Made by a program: the position numbers and the translations under genes | From: Rhodococcus sp. G-MC3 | GTDB taxonomy: Bacteria; Actinomycetota; Actinomycetes; Mycobacteriales; Mycobacteriaceae | NCBI RefSeq assembly: GCF_030063335.1 | Contig: NZ_JASISW010000011.1 | Location: 62,001 to 126,000 of the forward strand | Direction: 5' to 3' | DNA: 64,000 nucleotides | In this document: positions 28,837-38,790 of the stretch, in pieces | How the letters are laid out: every line of letters starts with the position of its first letter | Position numbering within the stretch: position 1 is the first letter of the stretch | Notes under the pieces: model-generated | Databases searched by the model: none | The model's input: the letters and a program-made list of their open reading frames with translations, nothing else | What the model was told of the DNA's origin: nothing

Positions 28837-29250
28837 GTGACTGAGCGCACCCTTGTATTGATCAAGCCAGACGGAGTTTCCCGCCGATACGTCGGGGAGA
28901 TACTCGGCCGCGTCGAGAAGAAGGGACTGAGCATCGCTGCACTCGAGCTCAAGTCCGTTCCGCTCGAGCTGGCGACCGCCCACTACGCCGAACATGACGG
29001 CAAGCCGTTCTTCCCGGCCTTGCTCGACTTCATCACCTCGGGACCTGTCGTTGCCGCCGTGCTCGAAGGACCGCGCGCCATCGCCGCGTTCCGTCAGATC
29101 GCGGGCGGAACCGATCCGGTGGAGAAAGCGGTTCCCGGGACCATTCGAGGTGACCTCGCACTGGACGGACAGCAGAACCTCGTCCACGGATCCGACTCTG
29201 TCGAGTCGGCCGAACGCGAGATCTCGCTCTGGTTTCCGGCACTCGGCTGA
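28837..29250 (+). CDS. ndk: Nucleoside diphosphate kinase
   Basis: It transfers the gamma-phosphate from NTPs to NDPs through a phosphohistidine. The 137-residue chain is the normal length, with [13 protein letters not shown] at the N-terminus and the active-site histidine in [12 protein letters not shown] near residue 117. GTG 28837 is the only start that gives the complete beta-1 strand ([13 protein letters not shown]). It is followed by a long hairpin terminator. Confidence 0.97.
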   Translation: MTERTLVLIKPDGVSRRYVGEILGRVEKKGLSIAALELKSVPLELATAHYAEHDGKPFFPALLDFITSGPVVAAVLEGPRAIAAFRQIAGGTDPVEKAVPGTIRGDLALDGQQNLVHGSDSVESAEREISLWFPALG

Positions 29251-29260
29251 CTCGTCCACT

Positions 29261-29308
29261 AACCCGCCACGCCGGAAGACACTGCGATCTTCAGCGGTGT
29301 GGCGGGTT
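29261..29308 (+). terminator. Hairpin after ndk
   Basis: AACCCGCCACGCC (29261-29273) pairs with GGTGTGGCGGGTT (29296-29308), with one G-T pair, and the loop carries a smaller stem GAAGA/TCTTC. It starts ten bases after the ndk stop. The T-run is poor. Confidence 0.75.
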
Positions 29309-29738
29309 GGCTTCGGTCGGTGTGGGATACTCGAGAAAGTTGCTTTCACAGTTTCAGCTCCAACGTCAACAAGTCTTGCAGTACGTCAGAACCAAAATTT
29401 CAGCAGGACGATCGAACGCCACCACACGTGACGTTCTCGTGAAGGCAACCGGATGACACCCGCAGTGCGATGCCCGTCATCGCTGCCGGCGGTGTGGGAA
29501 GACCCCACATGGCTCGGCATGCTTGATGATCAGGCGCTCGGACTCGGGAAACGAAGAGCCATCCAGCAGGGCATCGCGCTCGGCGTACCGGCCACACGCT
29601 GTGGACAGTGCACCAGGCGCGGAGCGGAACCAGACCAACTGACGCCGGAACCGGCGTCAGAACACAAGGATTGCTCTCGCGTGGCCGCGTCACACCAGTA
29701 CATCGGGTGGACGCGCCCGGGGGCCCGAGGAGATATAC
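29309..29738 (+). promoter_or_regulatory. Structured upstream/leader region of rne
   Basis: No gene is supported in these 430 bases. It contains a series of hairpins: TGTGGG-aagac-CCCACA (29493-29509), CCACA-CGC-TGTGG (29592-29604) and a perfect palindrome CTGACGCCGG-AA-CCGGCGTCAG (29639-29660). A GAGGAG ribosome-binding site follows near 29727. A long structured 5' leader is usual for rne, where RNase E often controls its own mRNA; that such feedback operates here is inference. Confidence 0.6.
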
Positions 29739-32700
29739 GTGGCCGATCAAGCCCCGCCCGAAGATGTACAGAATTCGAACTCAGGAAGTTCAGCAGGTGA
29801 CGACAGTACGTCTGCGTTGGAAACTCCCACGTTCCCGGACCGCCTGCGCGTCCACGCGCTCGCAAAGATCCTCGGCGTCACCAGCAAACAGGTGCTCGCC
29901 AAGCTGGGTGAGCTCGGTATAGAGGCGCGCAGCGCCCAGTCGAGCCTTGGACGAGACGTCGCCGAGACGGTCCAGAGTGCATTTGCCGCACCGGACTCCG
30001 CTGCGCTCGATGTGGGTGCGGCCGATCCGACCGTCCCATTGACGGATGCGGCGCCAGTAGTTCCCGTTCCGCCCGTCGATGTGGGAACTCCTGTGCGTGA
30101 AGAGCCCGCGGCGCCGGAAACGGATCCGTCCACGCGTGCCGAGCCCGAGAACAGCCTGTTCTCCACGCCCTTGGCCCAGCCGGCGCCCGCAACGCGCACA
30201 GGCGATGCATCCGATTCTGTGGCGCCGGCACGGACAGCTTTTGCTACACCGCTGTTCCTTCAGCCGGAAGCCGCGGTCGAGGCGGCGCCGAAGCGTCGCC
30301 GTAGCCGGAAAGCCGCAGGCCCCGCCGCAGAGGCCACATCGAACGATGGGCCGGAAGTCTCCGCGACCGAGCAGGCTGCCGATTCCGGCAGTCCCGCAGC
30401 GCCCCCGACCGTCGTCGAATCGAAGTCCCGTGAATCCGAACGGGCTGACAACAACGACGACGACGACGAGGTCGATACAAGCGGAGATTCGGAGTCCGAT
30501 TCGTCGACGTCCGACGATGGCGACGACGATCAGTCACAGCCACGTCGTCGACGTCGTGGACGTCGTGGTCGCGGCCGTGGTCGTGGCGACCAGGCGAGTG
30601 ACGGCAACTCCGACGACAACGACAACGACGACAACGAGGACTCCGACGACTCGTCGGACAATCGCTCGTCCGACGATTCCGGATCCGAAGACACCTCGTC
30701 GAACACGACTCCCGCCGACGGTGCAGACGTAGAAGACGACTCCGCTTCCACGGATGAATCTGCAGACGGTGACTCCGGCGACAAGCCCACCGGTGAGCGA
30801 CGCTCGCGTCGTCGGAGCCGGTCTCGCTCGGGTTCGCGATCGAGCGATGCCGCCGACGACGAGGATTCGACGCCATCGTCGGATTCCGACGATGCCGAGG
30901 ACGAGGCAGCCGAATCCTCGTCGGCGCAATCGTCGTCCGAAGATTCCGACGACGATGACGATCAGGACGGCGCGGACGGTTCGAGTAGGCGTCGCCGTCG
31001 CCGTCGTCGTCGCCGAAGCTCGGGCGACGCAGCGTCCGACTCGGCGTCGTCCGAGGATGATCCACTCAACACAGTCGTCCACGAGCGTGAGCCGAGGAAC
31101 AAGGCTCGCAACAAGGACGAAGTTCAGGGCATTTCCGGATCGACGCGCCTCGAGGCCAAGCGTCAGCGACGCCGTGACGGCCGCGACGCCGGCCGTCGTC
31201 GACCCCCGATCCTGACCGAATCCGAATTCCTCGCACGACGCGAGTCGGTGGATCGCGTCATGGTGGTTCGCGAGAAGTCGTTCCCTGAGCAGGGGGAGAC
31301 CACCCAGGTCGCCGTGCTCGAAGACGGCGTTCTCGTCGAGCACTTCGTGACGAGCAGTGCTTCGGCATCGATGGTGGGCAATGTCTACCTCGGACGGGTG
31401 CAGAACGTGCTGCCCAGCATGGAAGCTGCGTTCGTCGATATCGGTCGCGGACGCAATGGCGTGCTGTACGCAGGTGAGGTCAACTGGGACGCCGCAGGAC
31501 TCGGCGGAAACTCGCGCAAGATCGAGCAGGCCCTCAAGCCGGGTGACCAGGTTCTCGTGCAGGTCAGCAAGGATCCGGTAGGGCACAAGGGTGCTCGGCT
31601 TACGACGCAGCTGTCGTTGGCCGGCCGGTACCTCGTGTACGTGCCCGGCGGCAGTTCCACCGGCATCAGCCGCAAACTTCCCGATACCGAGCGCAAGCGC
31701 CTGAAGGAAATCCTTCGCGACATCGTGCCGTCGGAGGCCGGAGTCATCATCCGCACCGCGGCCGAGGGCGTCAGCGAAGACGAGCTCGCCCGCGACGTCG
31801 AGCGGTTGCAGGCTCAGTGGGCCAGCATCGAAGAGGCGTCCGCGAATGCGGAAACGGGCAAGGGAAGCCAACCTCAGACTCTCTACGAAGAGCCCGATCT
31901 CTTGGTCAAGGTCATTCGTGATCTGTTCAACGAGGACTTCGTCAAGCTGGTCATCGAGGGCGAGAAGGCGTGGTCCACCACCTCGAACTACATCGAGACA
32001 GTCGCGGCGGACATGATGCCGAAGTTGGAGCGCCATGTCGCCGAATCCGGGAAACCGGACGTGTTCGAGGCTCATCGCATCGATGAGCAGTTGGCGAAGG
32101 CTCTGGATCGGAAAGTGTGGCTGCCCTCGGGCGGAACGCTGGTAATCGATCGCACCGAAGCTATGACCGTGGTCGATGTCAACACCGGCAAGTTCACCGG
32201 GTCGGGTGGAAACCTGGAAGAGACGGTCACGCGAAACAACCTGGAGGCGGCCGAAGAGGTCGTTCGTCAGATGCGGCTGCGTGACATCGGCGGGATGATC
32301 GTCGTCGACTTCATCGACATGGTCCTCGAATCGAACCGTGACCTGGTCCTGCGTCGATTGACCGAGGCGCTCGGGCGCGATCGAACGCGGCATCAGGTCT
32401 CCGAGGTCACCTCGCTCGGACTCGTCCAGATGACCCGCAAGAAGATGGGTACGGGCTTGGTCGAAGCGTTCTCGACCACCTGCGAGCATTGCCAGGGTCG
32501 GGGGATCATCGTGCATCCGTTCCCGGTCGACGCGAAGCCCGACGACGGGCAGCGGGGCGGTTCTGCGCGAAGCGAATCGGGATCGCAGCGCAAGCGTCGC
32601 GGTCGCGACAAGGCAGACAACGCCGGCTCGAACTCGACCCCGCATTCCGGGTCGCCTGCGCCTACGCCCGAACACGACGAGCATGGGGTCGATCCTTCGG

Positions 32701-33467
32701 TCAAGCGTGCGCACCCTGTGGCTCTGGCCATGGCTGCACACCATGACGAGGTCGTGGCCGACGTGACGCCGGCAGATGTGTTCGATCACAACGCCGACGG
32801 GTCCGCGGGGCCGGATGCGCAGGTCATCGACGCAGTCGACGTCGCAGCGGTTCAGGGTGAGTCGATTCAGGACGCCGCAGCCGACAGCGTCGTCGTGGAA
32901 TCCGTTTCCACCGGGGACACAGGAAACTCTGAGCCCACCGCCAGCGGCCGCCGCTCCGGCAGGAGTGGTAGGCGAAAGGCCTCACGGCCGACTGCAGCCG
33001 CTCGGCACGAGGTGTCGACTGGGTCTGACGCTGCGGGCGCACCGGGTGCCGACGTGTCTACACCCACCGAAGACGACACCGCCTCATCCAACGGTGCTGC
33101 TCCTGCAGTGATGCCGGAGGCTGCCGCTGCGCACGCAGTCGAAGAGTCGACTGCCGGTTCACCGACTGTCGATTCACCGACTGCCGACCCCGCGGAAGGT
33201 CAGCCTGTCGTCAAGGCCAGGCGCGGCCGACGGGTGGCGCGGAAGGCCGCGGCTCCCACGGCCGAGACGCCGGACGCCGGTGCGGTTTTCGTGATCCCTG
33301 CTACGTCGGACGAGGTGACCAATAAGGGTGAACCAGAGGTAGCTCCGATGACGACGCCGGCATTTACGCAGGTCGATGCGTCCGAAGTGGCGGTGGAGCA
33401 GCCGGTGAGCAAGCCGCGGAGGCGGCGCGCGGCGGCACGCCCGGCGGGTCCGCCGGTAGACGCGTAG
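29739..33467 (+). CDS. rne: Ribonuclease E/G family protein
   Basis: The main endoribonuclease for mRNA decay and rRNA processing. The 1242-residue product is long compared with about 950 in M. tuberculosis. It begins with an IF2-N-like module (VHALAKILGVTSKQVLAKLGELG split at about 37-58), then about 300 residues of highly acidic Asp/Ser runs alternating with Arg-rich blocks. The conserved core starts near residue 490: S1 domain (NVYLGRVQNVLPSMEAAFVDIG about 541-562), catalytic aspartates in VVDVNTGKF (near 812) and VVDFIDM (near 857), and zinc-link cysteines CEHCQGRG (near 915). The C-terminal 300 residues are again low-complexity with Arg-rich patches, probably the degradosome scaffold. 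GTG 29739 follows GAGGAG. Confidence 0.95.
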   Translation: MADQAPPEDVQNSNSGSSAGDDSTSALETPTFPDRLRVHALAKILGVTSKQVLAKLGELGIEARSAQSSLGRDVAETVQSAFAAPDSAALDVGAADPTVPLTDAAPVVPVPPVDVGTPVREEPAAPETDPSTRAEPENSLFSTPLAQPAPATRTGDASDSVAPARTAFATPLFLQPEAAVEAAPKRRRSRKAAGPAAEATSNDGPEVSATEQAADSGSPAAPPTVVESKSRESERADNNDDDDEVDTSGDSESDSSTSDDGDDDQSQPRRRRRGRRGRGRGRGDQASDGNSDDNDNDDNEDSDDSSDNRSSDDSGSEDTSSNTTPADGADVEDDSASTDESADGDSGDKPTGERRSRRRSRSRSGSRSSDAADDEDSTPSSDSDDAEDEAAESSSAQSSSEDSDDDDDQDGADGSSRRRRRRRRRRSSGDAASDSASSEDDPLNTVVHEREPRNKARNKDEVQGISGSTRLEAKRQRRRDGRDAGRRRPPILTESEFLARRESVDRVMVVREKSFPEQGETTQVAVLEDGVLVEHFVTSSASASMVGNVYLGRVQNVLPSMEAAFVDIGRGRNGVLYAGEVNWDAAGLGGNSRKIEQALKPGDQVLVQVSKDPVGHKGARLTTQLSLAGRYLVYVPGGSSTGISRKLPDTERKRLKEILRDIVPSEAGVIIRTAAEGVSEDELARDVERLQAQWASIEEASANAETGKGSQPQTLYEEPDLLVKVIRDLFNEDFVKLVIEGEKAWSTTSNYIETVAADMMPKLERHVAESGKPDVFEAHRIDEQLAKALDRKVWLPSGGTLVIDRTEAMTVVDVNTGKFTGSGGNLEETVTRNNLEAAEEVVRQMRLRDIGGMIVVDFIDMVLESNRDLVLRRLTEALGRDRTRHQVSEVTSLGLVQMTRKKMGTGLVEAFSTTCEHCQGRGIIVHPFPVDAKPDDGQRGGSARSESGSQRKRRGRDKADNAGSNSTPHSGSPAPTPEHDEHGVDPSVKRAHPVALAMAAHHDEVVADVTPADVFDHNADGSAGPDAQVIDAVDVAAVQGESIQDAAADSVVVESVSTGDTGNSEPTASGRRSGRSGRRKASRPTAAARHEVSTGSDAAGAPGADVSTPTEDDTASSNGAAPAVMPEAAAAHAVEESTAGSPTVDSPTADPAEGQPVVKARRGRRVARKAAAPTAETPDAGAVFVIPATSDEVTNKGEPEVAPMTTPAFTQVDASEVAVEQPVSKPRRRRAAARPAGPPVDA

Positions 33468-33486
33468 GGCACGGGGGACAGGCGGT

Positions 33487-33516
33487 TTGACCACGGCGGC
33501 CCGTCTGCCGTAACCT
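33487..33516 (+). promoter_or_regulatory. Probable sigma-70-type promoter of rplU-rpmA
   Basis: TTGACC (33487-33492), 18 bases, then TAACCT (33511-33516). Transcription would begin near 33523, leaving a leader of about 150 bases before rplU. The position, right after rne, and the good -35 support it. Confidence 0.55.
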
Positions 33517-33671
33517 TGATAAGTCGCTCCCGGTGACACCGTTCTGTTGTGCCTTGATTACTTTCTGGCCGTGAACCGTTCACCTGGGAGTTGGAAAACC
33601 AGCAAGATCAGACCAGTCGTGTTGCCATGGGCAGCGCGAGCAAGTTCGAAGAAGCAAGGGGTAGCCCTCCG

Positions 33672-33983
33672 ATGGCAACGTACGCGATCGTCAAGACCGG
33701 CGGAAAGCAGTACAAGGTCGCTGTTGGTGACCTCGTCAAGGTCGAGAAGATCGAGGGAGCGCCCGGCACTGCTGTCTCGCTTGCTCCGGTCCTCGTCGTA
33801 GACGGATCCGACCTGACCACAGATGCAGACAAGCTGGCGAAGATCTCCGTCGCCGGTGAGATCGTCGAGCACACCAAGGGCCCGAAGATCCGCATCCACA
33901 AGTTCAAGAACAAGACCGGTTACCACAAGCGTCAGGGCCACAGGCAGAAGCTGACCATCCTCAAGGTCACCGGTATCAAGTAA
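33672..33983 (+). CDS. rplU: 50S ribosomal protein L21
   Basis: A 103-residue ribosomal protein with the family start [16 protein letters not shown] and the C-terminal [19 protein letters not shown]-binding tail. The ATG at 33672 gives the canonical length; the frame is open 27 codons upstream, without conserved sequence. It is followed by rpmA after 66 bases, the universal rplU-rpmA pair. Confidence 0.98.
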   Translation: MATYAIVKTGGKQYKVAVGDLVKVEKIEGAPGTAVSLAPVLVVDGSDLTTDADKLAKISVAGEIVEHTKGPKIRIHKFKNKTGYHKRQGHRQKLTILKVTGIK

Positions 33984-34049
33984 CCAGTTTTTTCACAGCC
34001 GGTTTCTTGATAAGAGCTGGCGTTCTTCTTACCCGAGGAGGGTACGCAC

Positions 34050-34313
34050 ATGGCACATAAGAAGGGTGCATCAAGCTCCCGTAACGGTCGCGATTCGAAC
34101 TCACAGCGCCTCGGCGTCAAGCGTTTCGGCGGCCAGACGGTCAGCGCAGGCGAGATCATCGTTCGCCAGCGTGGCACGCACTTTCACCCCGGCATCAATG
34201 TCGGCCGTGGCGGCGACGACACTCTGTTCGCTTTGTCCGCAGGCGCAGTCGAGTTCGGCGCCAAGCGTGGACGCAAGACCGTGAACATCGTTCCGGTCGC
34301 AGTCGAGGCCTAG
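34050..34313 (+). CDS. rpmA: 50S ribosomal protein L27
   Basis: An 87-residue protein with the conserved start [20 protein letters not shown] and [14 protein letters not shown]. The N-terminal tail lies near the peptidyl-transferase centre in known ribosomes. No cleavable N-terminal extension of the Firmicutes type is present. A GAGGAGGG site precedes the ATG, and a strong hairpin terminator follows. Confidence 0.98.
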   Translation: MAHKKGASSSRNGRDSNSQRLGVKRFGGQTVSAGEIIVRQRGTHFHPGINVGRGGDDTLFALSAGAVEFGAKRGRKTVNIVPVAVEA

Positions 34314-34390
34314 TCTCCGCTGCATCAACTGCGTCGGTAGTCGTTCGGACACCTCCGGATGGCTCACGACGCGCCCAAAGCTAGTCGATG

Positions 34391-34426
34391 AGGGCGGACC
34401 AGGGTCTAAGAACCCCGGTCCGCCCT
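34391..34426 (+). terminator. Terminator after rpmA
   Basis: AGGGCGGACC (34391-34400) pairs with GGTCCGCCCT (34417-34426), and an inner GGG/CCC pair closes the loop. It is followed by TATCGT. It separates rplU-rpmA from obg. Confidence 0.85.
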
Positions 34427-34491
34427 TATCGTATGTATGGGCATCGAACAATTTCGGTCGTAATCCGGCCGAGGAAGGATCGAAGGCAGCT

Positions 34492-35940
34492 ATGTCGCGA
34501 TTCATCGACCGCGTGGTTCTACACGTGACCGCGGGTAAAGGCGGCAACGGCTGCTCCTCTGTCCACCGTGAGAAGTTCAAGCCGCTAGGCGGACCCGACG
34601 GTGGCAATGGTGGACGTGGCGGCGGCGTGATCTTCGTCGTCGATCGCAGCGTGCACACGCTCCTCGACTTCCACTTCAATTCTCATGCAAAGGGAACCAA
34701 CGGAACCCAGGGCATGGGCGGCAATCGTGAGGGCGCAAACGGCGACGACTTGATCCTCAAAGTCCCCGACGGCACCGTCGTCCTCGACAAGGACGGCCGC
34801 ATCCTTGCCGACATGACCGGCGAAGGAACGAGATTCGACGCAGCCCCCGGCGGTCGCGGCGGACTCGGCAATGCCGCGCTCGCCTCCAAGGCTCGCAAGG
34901 CTCCCGGCTTCGCGCTCCTGGGTGAGGACGGCATCGAGCGCGACCTGATCCTCGAACTGAAGTCGGTTGCCGACGTCGGCCTCGTCGGTTTCCCCTCCGC
35001 AGGCAAGTCCTCTCTCGTCTCGGTTCTATCGGCCGCGAAGCCGAAAATCGCGGACTACCCGTTCACGACGCTCGTGCCGAACCTCGGCGTGGTGTCGAGC
35101 GGTGACACAACACTCACAGTCGCGGATGTGCCAGGGCTCATTCCGGGTGCCTCTGAGGGCCGCGGGCTCGGACTGGAATTTCTGCGCCACATCGAACGCT
35201 GCGCAGTGCTGGCGCACGTCGTGGATTGCGCGACGCTCGATCCCGGTCGCGATCCGGTCTCCGATGTCGACGCGCTCGAAGCGGAACTGGCAGCGTACAA
35301 GCCTGCGCTGTCGGGTGATGCAAGCCTCGGTGACCTCGCCGACCGCCCGCGCATCGTCGTACTCAACAAAGCCGATATTCCCGAGGCCGCGGAACTGGCC
35401 GAGATGGTCACGCCCGAGTTCGAGGCTCGCGGGTGGCAAGTGTTCACGATCTCGGCCATCAGCCGAGAAGGCTTGAAGCCGTTGATCTTCGCGCTGGCCA
35501 AGATGGTCGAGGACTATCGCGTCGCGCATCCGCCCGCCGAACCGAGGCGTGCAGTTCTGCGGCCGGTCCCACGGAACGAGGATGGCTTCCAGGTCGTCAA
35601 GGACCCGGACGTCCCCGGTGGTTTCATCGTCCTGGGCACTCGCCCGGAGCGCTGGGTCGCACAGACTCAGTTCAGCAACGACGAGGCTGTCGGATATCTG
35701 GCGGACAGGCTCGCCCGCCTGGGCGTCGAAGCGGCACTGATCAAACTGGGCGCAGAGCCTGGTGCTTCGGTCACCATCGGCACGGTGTCGTTCGACTGGG
35801 AGCCGATGACTCCGTCCGGTGTCGAGGTGACGCGGACGGGCCGCGGAACGGACGCACGGCTCGATCAGGTCGATCGTATCGGCGCCGACGAACGCAAGCA
35901 TGCTCGTCGAGTCCGGCGCGGACTCGACACCGAGGAATGA
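34492..35940 (+). CDS. obg: GTPase Obg/CgtA
   Basis: An essential GTPase linked to 50S ribosome assembly and stress signalling. The 482-residue protein has the glycine-rich Obg fold (residues 1 to about 158, starting [20 protein letters not shown]), a GTPase domain with P-loop GFPSAGKSS near 166-174, switch [10 protein letters not shown] and NKADIP, and the C-terminal OCT domain. It follows rplU-rpmA as in most bacteria. The stop overlaps the proB ATG (ATGA). Confidence 0.96.
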   Translation: MSRFIDRVVLHVTAGKGGNGCSSVHREKFKPLGGPDGGNGGRGGGVIFVVDRSVHTLLDFHFNSHAKGTNGTQGMGGNREGANGDDLILKVPDGTVVLDKDGRILADMTGEGTRFDAAPGGRGGLGNAALASKARKAPGFALLGEDGIERDLILELKSVADVGLVGFPSAGKSSLVSVLSAAKPKIADYPFTTLVPNLGVVSSGDTTLTVADVPGLIPGASEGRGLGLEFLRHIERCAVLAHVVDCATLDPGRDPVSDVDALEAELAAYKPALSGDASLGDLADRPRIVVLNKADIPEAAELAEMVTPEFEARGWQVFTISAISREGLKPLIFALAKMVEDYRVAHPPAEPRRAVLRPVPRNEDGFQVVKDPDVPGGFIVLGTRPERWVAQTQFSNDEAVGYLADRLARLGVEAALIKLGAEPGASVTIGTVSFDWEPMTPSGVEVTRTGRGTDARLDQVDRIGADERKHARRVRRGLDTEE

Positions 35941-37079
35941 CCGACATTGCAGCCGAATTCAATTCGGCTGCACTGTCCGCGACAAGAAGGTCGGTCGCCG
36001 GCGCAAAGCGGATAGTCGTCAAGATCGGTTCGTCTGCGCTGACCTCTCTGGAGGGTGGCCTCGAGATCGAGTGGCTCGATGCTCTCGCCGACGCCGTCGA
36101 GGCACGGATGCGCGCAGGCACCGACGTGGTCGTCGTGTCGTCGGGAGCCATCGGTGCGGGCATCGCTCCGCTCGGATTGTCCAAGCGGCCAAGGGATTTG
36201 GCGACCAAGCAGGCAGCGGCCAGCGTTGGACAGCTGGCGCTCGCGCATGCATGGGGTACGTCGTTCGCACGATACGACAGGACTGTCGGCCAGGTTCTCC
36301 TGACAGCGGAAGACATCGCGCGGCGCACGAACCACCGCAATGCTCAACGAACCCTCGATCGATTGCGTTCGCTGGGTGCAGTGGCCATCGTCAACGAGAA
36401 CGACACCGTTGCGACGGCCGAGATCCGGTTCGGTGACAATGACCGGTTGGCGGCGCTCGTCGCGCATCTTGTCGGTGCCGATGCCCTCGTGTTGTTGTCC
36501 GATGTCGACGGCCTCTACGACGGAGATCCGCGCAAGGGCGACGCGACACTCATTTCGGAGGTGGACAGCCCCGAGGACCTCGACGGGGTGGTCGCGGGTT
36601 CCGGGGGAGCACTCGGTACTGGCGGAATGGCCTCGAAGCTGTCCGCTGCCAGGCTCGCGGCGGACTCCGGTGTGCCCGTGCTTCTCGCGGCGGCGGCCGA
36701 TGCACACGTTGCTTTGACCACAGCCGAGGTCGGAACAGCGTTTGCGGCTCGGCCGGTAAGACTGTCCTCCCGCAAGTTCTGGGTGCGTCACGCCGCGGAT
36801 GTGCAAGGCGATCTGCGCCTCGACGCAGGTGCTGTGCGCGCCGTCGTCGACAAGCGGCGATCGCTTCTCTCGGCAGGAGTTACCGGGATCACCGGACGTT
36901 TCTACGGCGGCGACGTTGTGTCGCTGAGCGATCCCGACGGTCTCGTCGTTGCCCGAGGCGTAGTCGCGTACGACGCGTCCGAGCTCGCTGGGATGGTCGG
37001 CAAATCGAGCTCGACTCTCTCGCCCGAGCTACAGCGACCGGTTGTTCACGTCGACGATCTGGTGCCGGTGACTGTGTAG
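35937..37079 (+). CDS. proB: Glutamate 5-kinase
   Basis: The first step of proline synthesis: phosphorylation of glutamate. The 380-residue chain has an amino-acid kinase domain ([56 protein letters not shown]) and a C-terminal PUA domain from about residue 285. The ATG at 35937 overlaps the obg stop. The next proline gene, proA, is 21.7 kb downstream, beyond a large accessory block. Confidence 0.97.
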   Translation: MTDIAAEFNSAALSATRRSVAGAKRIVVKIGSSALTSLEGGLEIEWLDALADAVEARMRAGTDVVVVSSGAIGAGIAPLGLSKRPRDLATKQAAASVGQLALAHAWGTSFARYDRTVGQVLLTAEDIARRTNHRNAQRTLDRLRSLGAVAIVNENDTVATAEIRFGDNDRLAALVAHLVGADALVLLSDVDGLYDGDPRKGDATLISEVDSPEDLDGVVAGSGGALGTGGMASKLSAARLAADSGVPVLLAAAADAHVALTTAEVGTAFAARPVRLSSRKFWVRHAADVQGDLRLDAGAVRAVVDKRRSLLSAGVTGITGRFYGGDVVSLSDPDGLVVARGVVAYDASELAGMVGKSSSTLSPELQRPVVHVDDLVPVTV

Positions 37080-37145
37080 TTTCCACTGGACAACACGATC
37101 TCGAGCGTGGCGTTCAGGGCCGATCCACGAAGCTGGCTGACAAAG

Positions 37146-38006
37146 CTATTCACGTGGCGCAAGTGTGGCGAGAAGCGTCGCGAGCGTCTCGGAGCAGCCT
37201 GCATGACTGCTGACGGCTGCGAACTCGTCACCCCGGGTGGTGCCGCGGTTGACGATAACGATCGTTTTTCCCGCCTTCGCTGCTCGACGCACGAACCGGA
37301 GACCGGACATGACGGTCAGCGAGGATCCGAGGACGAGCAAGGCGTCACTACGGTCGACGAGGTCGAAGGCTTCAGCCACCCGTGGCTTGGGCACGCTTTC
37401 GCCGAAGTAGACGATGTCCGGCTTGAGGACGCCACCGCAGTGTGCGCAGTCGACCATCCGGAAGTGTGCGGTACTGGTGATGACGGCATCGGCATCTGGC
37501 GCGATCTCGACGCCGTCCGCCGCTGCCACGCTCTCGATGAAGCCGGGGTTCTCGTGATCGAGCCGCCGAGCGAGCTCGAACCGCGAGACGAGCTGCTCGC
37601 AACCAAGACAACGCACGCGGGCGTAGACACCGTGTAAATCGATGACTCGGCGGCTGCCGGCCTTGGTGTGCAGCATGTCGACGTTCTGGGTGATGACGCC
37701 CGAGACGACTCCCCGGCGTTCCAGTTCGGCTAGGGCGCGGTGCCCGTTGTTGGGCTTCGCTGCGTCCATGTGACGCCAACCGACATGATTACGTGCCCAG
37801 TAATGACGGCGGAACTCGTCGTCACCGATGAATTGCTGAAATGTCATCGGGTTCCGAGGCGGCGAATCCGGCCCGCGGTAATCGGGGATTCCGGAGTCGG
37901 TGGACATCCCTGCCCCGGTCACTACGGCGACGGCTTTACCCGCCAGCAGCCGGACGATGGTGTCGAGTTGCTGGTCGGGGGAGTCGAGTCGAGCTGGTGA
38001 AGCCAC
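37146..38006 (-). CDS. Sir2-family NAD-dependent protein deacetylase (sirtuin)
   Basis: A 286-residue sirtuin that removes acyl groups from lysines using NAD. It has GAGMSTDSGIPDYRG (about 31-45), TQNVDMLHTKAG, the catalytic histidine in DLHG and two zinc CxxC pairs (CLGC and CAHC). The final NAD-binding motifs GSSLTVMSG and IVNRG are present. The GTG at 38006 gives MASPARLDSPDQQ. It converges on proB and leads away from ectC; no operon partner is seen. Class and substrate are undetermined. Confidence 0.93.
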   Translation of the reverse strand: MASPARLDSPDQQLDTIVRLLAGKAVAVVTGAGMSTDSGIPDYRGPDSPPRNPMTFQQFIGDDEFRRHYWARNHVGWRHMDAAKPNNGHRALAELERRGVVSGVITQNVDMLHTKAGSRRVIDLHGVYARVRCLGCEQLVSRFELARRLDHENPGFIESVAAADGVEIAPDADAVITSTAHFRMVDCAHCGGVLKPDIVYFGESVPKPRVAEAFDLVDRSDALLVLGSSLTVMSGLRFVRRAAKAGKTIVIVNRGTTRGDEFAAVSSHAGCSETLATLLATLAPRE

Positions 38007-38037
38007 GCACTCCAGATTAGCGCTCAGTAGCTGCCCA

Positions 38038-38089
38038 GGGGATCGAGGCGGGGGATCGAGACGGGGGATTGACCCAGGGGATCGCGCGG
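38038..38089. repeat. 13-bp imperfect tandem repeat, sir2-ectC spacer
   Basis: Four consecutive 13-base units beginning GGGGAT: GGGGATCGAGGCG, GGGGATCGAGACG, GGGGATTGACCCA, GGGGATCGCGCGG. It lies just upstream of the sirtuin start (32 bases before its GTG on that strand), so it may influence that promoter. Confidence 0.8.
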
Positions 38090-38285
38090 GCTGCGAGGTC
38101 TTCGCGAGCGACGAACCGGGCCACGTTCGCTTATCGAACCAGATTTGGATGCGGATACAGCTCCGCCCCGCTCGATCGCGTTCGCCATCTTTCGGTCCTG
38201 TTCGGGTCCGGCGGCGATTGTTTTCGAGCGGGGCGAAGTTACGTCTGCGAGTTCAGGGCGCAGCCTGCGGGGTGAGCCAAGAGCC

Positions 38286-38684
38286 CTACGCGGGTACCTC
38301 TACGAGCGGGTACACGCCGTTCTCGTCGTGGGTTTCGTTCCCCACCACGGGAGGGTTGAAGACGCACAGCATGCGCATCTGTGTGCGTGGTTCCACAGTG
38401 TGGCGCTCGTTGCCGTTGAGCAGGTACATCGAGCCTGCACCGAGTTCGTAGGTCTCACCGGTCTCGCGATCGGTCAGTGTGCCTTCGCCCTCGATGAGCC
38501 AGACGGCTTCGATGTGGTTGGCGTAATGGAATTCGTTCACCGTTCCGGCCGCGATGGTGGTCTCGTGGAAAGAGAACCCGACCTTGTCGCCGCCGAGGAC
38601 GATTCGCTTGCTTCTCCAGTTGCCGTCTTCGCTCGAAATGTCGCGATCGGTTCCGGTGATTTCTTCGGTGGTACGTACGATCAT
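38286..38684 (-). CDS. ectC: L-ectoine synthase
   Basis: A cupin enzyme that closes N-gamma-acetyl-2,4-diaminobutyrate to the compatible solute ectoine. The 132-residue chain is the normal length and carries family motifs [43 protein letters not shown] (residues around the metal/substrate pocket) and [14 protein letters not shown]. The ATG has an AAGGGAG site. It is the last ect gene, separated from ectB by 106 bases that contain two tandem repeat blocks. No hydroxylase gene ectD is in the window, so hydroxyectoine is not predicted from this locus. Confidence 0.97.
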   Translation of the reverse strand: MIVRTTEEITGTDRDISSEDGNWRSKRIVLGGDKVGFSFHETTIAAGTVNEFHYANHIEAVWLIEGEGTLTDRETGETYELGAGSMYLLNGNERHTVEPRTQMRMLCVFNPPVVGNETHDENGVYPLVEVPA

Positions 38685-38707
38685 GTGTTACTCCCTTCGA
38701 TCAAGCT

Positions 38708-38776
38708 CAGTGCTGTGCCAGTGCTGTGCCCAGTGGTTCAGGGGACGGTGGTTCAGGGGACGGTGGTTCAGGGGAC
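38708..38776. repeat. Two adjacent tandem repeat blocks in the ectB-ectC spacer
   Basis: Block one is two copies of the 11-mer CAGTGCTGTGC (38708-38729). Block two is 2.8 copies of the 15-mer GGTTCAGGGGACGGT (38735-38776). They fill most of the 106-base spacer. The dosage of ectC relative to ectAB could depend on this sequence if it affects the mRNA. Confidence 0.88.
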
Positions 38777-38790
38777 CAAGGAAAAATGGC

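Noticed and set aside
30534-32789. A 751-codon open frame antisense to rne
   Set aside because: It arises from the codon pattern of the Asp/Ser/Arg-rich rne sequence on the other strand; no recognisable domain or start context.
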